Part shown: positions 60,055-64,000 of the stretch, one piece after another | Position numbering within the stretch: position 1 is the stretch's first letter | Layout of the letters: each line of letters starts with the position of its first letter | Made by a program: the position numbers and the translations under genes | The notes under the pieces: generated by a model | Databases searched by the model: none | Told to the model about the DNA's origin: nothing | Seen by the model: the letters and a program-made list of their open reading frames with translations, nothing else | Assembly (NCBI GenBank): GCA_030704615.1 | Contig: CM060733.1 | Coordinates: forward strand, 49,476,001-49,540,000 | Source: Takakia lepidozioides | Taxonomy: Eukaryota; Streptophyta; Takakiopsida; Takakiales; Takakiaceae | Reading direction: 5' to 3' | DNA length: 64,000 nt

Positions 60055-60949
60055 GCTGCTGTATATGGAGGACAGTTGTTGACAGCCCACTGTTGATGGC
60101 ACTGTTGTGACATTGTAGGTGGTCTGGTGTCAAATACATGTACCATGTCCCTTCTCAACTTCAGTACCTAGTGGCTTACAAATCCACGAGGAAACAGTTG
60201 GCCAACAAAATCCCTTGCGCTGAGAGTCACTGTTACACTGTTGCCCTGAGAGTTTAGTCTGACTAGTTAAGGATGAACTAAAAGTTCATAGGTGTCCACC
60301 GAAGGCTTCTTGGAGAGAAATAGCAAAAAAAATTATGCCTCAAGTATCTAAAATTATTTTCTCAAGTAAATTCTCAGATTCTGTGCTAGCTTTGTGGAGA
60401 GTTTACTTGGTTGCTCGGTGCATGCTGTGTGGTGTGTTTTTTTGGGGGATTGAGCGAGTAAGTGAGAGAGAATGGACTTGCAAGATGTTTGCCATAGCCT
60501 TGTGGGTGAAAGAGAGGGAGAGGGAGAGGGAGAGAGAGAGAGAAAAGATACATACTTGTCTGGGAATAGACCACACACAATGTTAACCCTTCTGAATTCA
60601 GTTGTGGGGATTCCACCCACCAAGGTTTGATGCATGGGCTTGCATATGACCATCCCAGATTTGAAAATGTTGAATCCGGGACTGCTACTCTACCTCCCAA
60701 TTTGCAGCAGATGTACAAGACAACTAAACCAGCTGAAAACCCCAAACATAAGGACCAGAATGCCACATGCAGGCATCCTCATAGCCGAAGGCCTCTCCCA
60801 AGGACCATCAATCTCCACAAAGCATCTTCCCAAGAGCTGTACCAGTTATGCAGATACAAGTTTGAGCAGGAGTGAGTCTCTGGGTGGTCTGCTCTCCCTG
60901 TGAACCCAAGATTTCCGAGAAGTGCTTGGATTCACCAATTCCACCAGCA
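60055..60949. other. Spacer with GA microsatellite
   Basis: A (GAGAGG)n/(GA)n tract lies at 60511-60546. No gene was recognised. Confidence 0.4.
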
Positions 60950-61178
60950 AGGGTTTGGCCTGATCAAAATCACGGAATGAGAGAAATTGATCTTCTCCAT
61001 CAGGCCTCTCCCAACTACTCCCCCACCTCAGCTTGCATCCATGTTTGAATACATTGGCATGCAGCCTTGTCACCAACAATTATGTCCGTCAAGTGGGTTG
61101 GTCCCTTGCATGCCTATGCAATTATAGGGGCACTTCTCCCTAGTGCCTCAAACTGCCCTAGCAAATGGGTAATTATTA
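60950..61178 (-). repeat. Inverted copy of 34831-35065
   Basis: This is the partner of the repeat downstream of the second PPR gene, in opposite orientation 26 kb away. The two are almost identical over about 225 bp, indicating a recent duplication or a young transposable element. Confidence 0.8.
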
Positions 61179-61871
61179 CGCGTCCATTCCATGTTGTGAA
61201 GAGACTGTCACAGGACCAGACGAAGAATTCAACTTGACAAATCGAGTCCCCTCTTTTTAACTTAATTTCACCAAGATTTGTGTTTGAGATGTGTGTGTGT
61301 TGACGTATGCAACCATCTTCAACCTGATGCAAGCTTGACAATGCGATTTCGGAGTGCTTGGTATTCAAGCTTCCGTTCGATTGGAATGAATTCACCGATA
61401 TCTGAAGGTTCAAAGACATGTCAAACAGCAACCCTAGATGCCCAGATCAAAACCGTGGTACGAAACGAGCGGTGGACATGGTGGTGCTTTGGTGGCAAGG
61501 GCCTGCCTTGCAGCATGCGGAATGAATACACGATCCACCTAGGCTTGATGATCTGCAGGGGGCGGCTCGTTGACAGTGAGGAGTTTGATGGCGAAATTGA
61601 CAGGTCCTGGAAAGTGATGTGAAGTGGAGAGGTAGCGAAAAGTGGTCTTTCTCTTGGTGGGGATTAATGACGTTTGGGGGACGAGAGAGATCGATGTGTC
61701 TATGGAGAAGACGGAGAGAATAGACTTGGAAGAAGCAGCAACAAATGATGATTTGCATGTATGCTTGATCCTTGAAGCTGGATGATCTTTTTCTATTATT
61801 GAAGAGCCTGGTGGAGCAATCTTTTCTTGCATCAGCGATAGCTTCTGCTTGTCTCTCACACGCTGCTGGGG
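61179..61871. other. 5' flank of the leader-PDF gene, no gene recognised
   Basis: Open frames of 105-144 codons overlap on both strands (61278-61881) without family resemblance. Confidence 0.3.
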
Positions 61872-62377
61872 ATGGCAGCATGCTCCAGCGGTCTCCTGAG
61901 CGCGCATGTGGACTTCACACCCAAGGGCCTGTTTTCTCGTTTTGGTCATCCGAGAGGTTTCATATCATGCAGCAGATTAAGGGACTGGGCTGTGGATTTG
62001 AATTCGGCATCCCGTTTGGAAATATGCCAAAGACAGTGTCCCTTGCATGTGGTGGCTATGACCCCTCCCAAGCCTTCACGAATGCCAAGGATATCAGGTC
62101 ATAAAACTGAACATTGTGCGGTTTCTTTCGTGGGTTCCTGGCGTTGTATGCACCTAGTGGTCCAAGCTTGGAATTTTCCTTTGACGTATCCAGCAGAAAG
62201 TGATCGAGTTTAGTGGAAGAAGCACACATGATAGTCAAACAAGAGCTGTAATCAACATCCTTGACGTCTTGAAACGTTTGGAATATCTACCACGTAGTTC
62301 AATGCTGGAGCATGGAACAGCGCTGGCAGGAATTCTTTAAAGATCCTTCACAATGGTGCGCCTACAGCTCTGATAAG
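61872..62377 (+). CDS. Leader plus OSB-type PDF motif, two exons (partial or truncated)
   Basis: Exon 1 (61872-62097) encodes 75 residues rich in Ser, Arg and Pro and starting MAACSSGLLSAHVDF, a plausible mitochondrial or plastid transit peptide. A GT donor at 62098 and an acceptor at 62297 join it in phase to 62298-62377. This second exon encodes CWSMEQRWQEFFKDPSQW, the first half of a PDF motif, and ends at a GTGCG donor. A related leader and PDF pair lies at 10.6-11.1 kb on the minus strand. No second half of the PDF motif, OB-fold or PPR tract follows, so the gene is truncated or its remaining exons are unrecognised. The role in organellar DNA or RNA binding is inferred from OSB proteins. 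Confidence 0.45.
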
Positions 62378-63740
62378 GTGCGTTTTCTTCATACATGATC
62401 TGAATGTCAGAGGGGGGTTTTTACGCACTCGGGCATATCGAATTTTGTCATACTCATATCCTAGGTGTTGACTGTTACCTTAACCAAAGCAAGGTCTTGC
62501 CAAGCACAAGAAAAAAAGAGCTTGGTCTCAAAAGGTAGGGTTTATAAAGGGAGGGAGAGAGACTTCATTGTGCTGCCATTCATCAAAGATCCAGAGGAGG
62601 GCTCCTAGGGAAACGTCATAGGCATGCAGGTGGTACCTCCGCCATCACTGTCGCGGTTCCTTTGTGCAGCAAAAAAACACACAACTGAGACGGGGAATCT
62701 TCCCTCATCTCTAAGCCACCGCCATCGCCTTAAAGAGCCCGCCCAGGCGTCGCTCACAGGAGCCATAAACACTCAAGGATTGGCAGCTCAAGGTATCTGC
62801 AGCACAAGCACCAACGCTCCTCACAAGCCGCCATTGCACGCGCTCTCGCAGTGCAAAAAGAAAGACATTAGGGTTGCGCAGGTTTTCCCTGTCTGGCCCG
62901 TCATTCATCCTTCTCAGGATGAAAAACATCCGCCGGTCTGTCCGCCCGACGGACGTTGTCCGTTTCTCATCCGTGGAAGATGAAAGACATCGTGCTTTCA
63001 TCCTGTCTTGCACTCAACGGATGTAGTCCGTATTTCATCTAGGTTAGATGAAAAAACATGGGTTTTTTTTACCTGTCTTGCCCTCTATTTAGGTCCCGTC
63101 AGATGAAGTCCTTTTTTCATCCAGGTTGGATTGAAAAAGTAGAAACTGATGGGAGTTTTGCAACTCATAGGTTTTTTTAGTGAAGAAATGTTTCACTAGG
63201 ATTTTTTTTTTAAAAAAATCATTTTGGATAAAAAAAACTTCCAAAATTCCCTGCAACCCAATTTTGCAATTTTTTCCAATTTCCTCAAAAATGGAAGTCG
63301 GGACAACAATTCCATAAGCCCAGTGTCCAGAGGGAGAGAGAGGGAGAGAGAGGGAATCCCACCATCCAACCCCTGGTATGGCAGGCCCTTACGGAATGAA
63401 TGTGGTATGCACTCATCCCGTAAGGGAGTGCATACCAGACTCCTCTCCGAAAGGGCAAACTCTCCCTGCTCATATGCCAATCCTTCGGAAGATGTCCTGA
63501 AAAGGATTATCAGGCTACCCTTAGACAAACTGGGTATCCGAAACAAGTATATCAACCTTAATGGTGTAATTGGGGTATGTATTGAGCATAGACCCCGAAA
63601 ATAGAACTAGTTTATTCAAGGTATTACATGTATAAGAAACCAGCTGCTTTATGCATGGTTTTCTTTCATTTTGTTCCATCAAAAGTCAACAAATCTGCAT
63701 ACATAAGAGAAATGACATACCATTTTTAGGTTGTCAATGA
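62378..63740. other. Unassigned region
   Basis: A 119-codon plus frame at 62624-62983 begins with a basic, Ser-rich stretch that could be a transit peptide, but nothing downstream supports a gene. A perfect 11-bp inverted repeat, GGTATGCACTC and GAGTGCATACC, forms a hairpin at about 63399-63431. Confidence 0.3.
62889..63140. repeat. Three imperfect 70-110 bp units with Pu/Py-rich GATGAAA hairpins
   Basis: Units start at 62889, 63003 and 63073 with CTGTCTKGC. Each contains a GACGGACG/CAACGGATG/CGTCAGATG-like block followed by GTCC and TTTCATC, and a GATGAAAA tail. The repeated TTTCATC and GATGAAA arms can pair. Confidence 0.55.
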
Positions 63741-64000
63741 TCATTCCCAGGCATCAAAGTTCTTCTTGTGGATTGGGGAGAACTCTCCTGCCATCTGCCT
63801 GGATCGGTTCGACCCATGGCTCCCAATGTCGATTGTGGAGCAGGAATTAGATCCAGAGCCTCCATTGGATGTTCTGGTTGCGGACTTAGCATTCTCGGAG
63901 TTAGAGTAAGATTGTTGTTTCTGCCCGAACCTGCCACCTCTTTGGTAGCCCTCACGTCCTCTAAAATTAGCACCCATGCCCTTGTTGGGTCTCCCTGTTT
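63741..64000 (-). CDS. RG-rich protein, C-terminal part, runs off the window
   Basis: The frame is open from the window edge to a stop at 63741-63743 and gives 86 residues. The sequence is basic and low in hydrophobics: GRPNKGMGANFRGREGYQRG, then a Ser/Asn/Gly-rich stretch, ending FSPIHKKNFDAWE. RG-rich tails occur in RNA-binding proteins, but no domain is visible and I cannot name the gene. The 5' part lies beyond 64000. Confidence 0.5.
   Translation of the reverse strand, partial: TGRPNKGMGANFRGREGYQRGGRFGQKQQSYSNSENAKSATRTSNGGSGSNSCSTIDIGSHGSNRSRQMAGEFSPIHKKNFDAWE

Overview
This is nuclear DNA from a land plant. The genes have GT-AG introns, the window is rich in degenerate LTR and non-LTR retroelements and small DNA transposons, and it carries plant-specific genes: a DYW-class PPR editing factor, S1FA and OSB-type PDF motifs. 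Two large DYW-type PPR proteins, their many broken relatives, low gene density and Crypton-like and Rep-like relics suggest a non-seed vascular plant, most likely a fern. That placement is inference.

Five gene models are convincing. (1) A four-exon very-long-chain enoyl-CoA reductase (ECR/CER10 type) at 1513-4013 on the plus strand. (2) A PPR-DYW gene at 6017-9818 on the minus strand. Its last exon begins inside an OSB-type PDF motif and is preceded by three phase-compatible exons carrying two PDF motifs. (3) A two-exon S1FA gene at 12509-14183 on the minus strand. (4) A second PPR-DYW gene, essentially intronless, at 31641-34118 on the plus strand. (5) A multi-exon gene at 56357-60054 on the plus strand resembling the N-terminal, helix-turn-helix part of DDE-transposase-like proteins. 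A small transit peptide plus PDF gene (61872-62377, plus) and an RG-rich partial gene at the right edge (63741 onward, minus) are weaker.

The PDF and PPR modules recur across the window. A decayed leader and PDF copy lies at 10.2-11.1 kb. PPR fragments lie at 23.2-24.1 kb and 26.7 kb, and a tandem pair of PDF exon sets at 27.06-27.96 kb. Another leader and PDF pair is at 61.9-62.4 kb. The window therefore looks like a dispersed, partly dismantled family of PDF-PPR loci.

Mobile DNA fills much of the rest. A minus-strand Ty3/gypsy relic (15.5-19.9 kb) carries a dUTPase-like motif and is split by a 1064 bp CACTA element. There are a copia RNase H remnant (28.9-29.3 kb) and a gypsy gag-protease remnant (41.9-42.8 kb). 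A long plant LINE (about 46.1-54.8 kb) is interrupted by an 846 bp element with TTAA target duplications and directly followed by an 880 bp hAT-like element. Other relics are a Crypton-like tyrosine recombinase (11.3-12.3 kb), an HUH Rep-like reading frame (44.6-45.5 kb), a phospholipase D-zeta pseudogene (41.3 kb), a PP2C exon (31.1 kb), an F-box exon (21.0 kb) and an unusual array of imperfect palindromes (39.4-40.3 kb).
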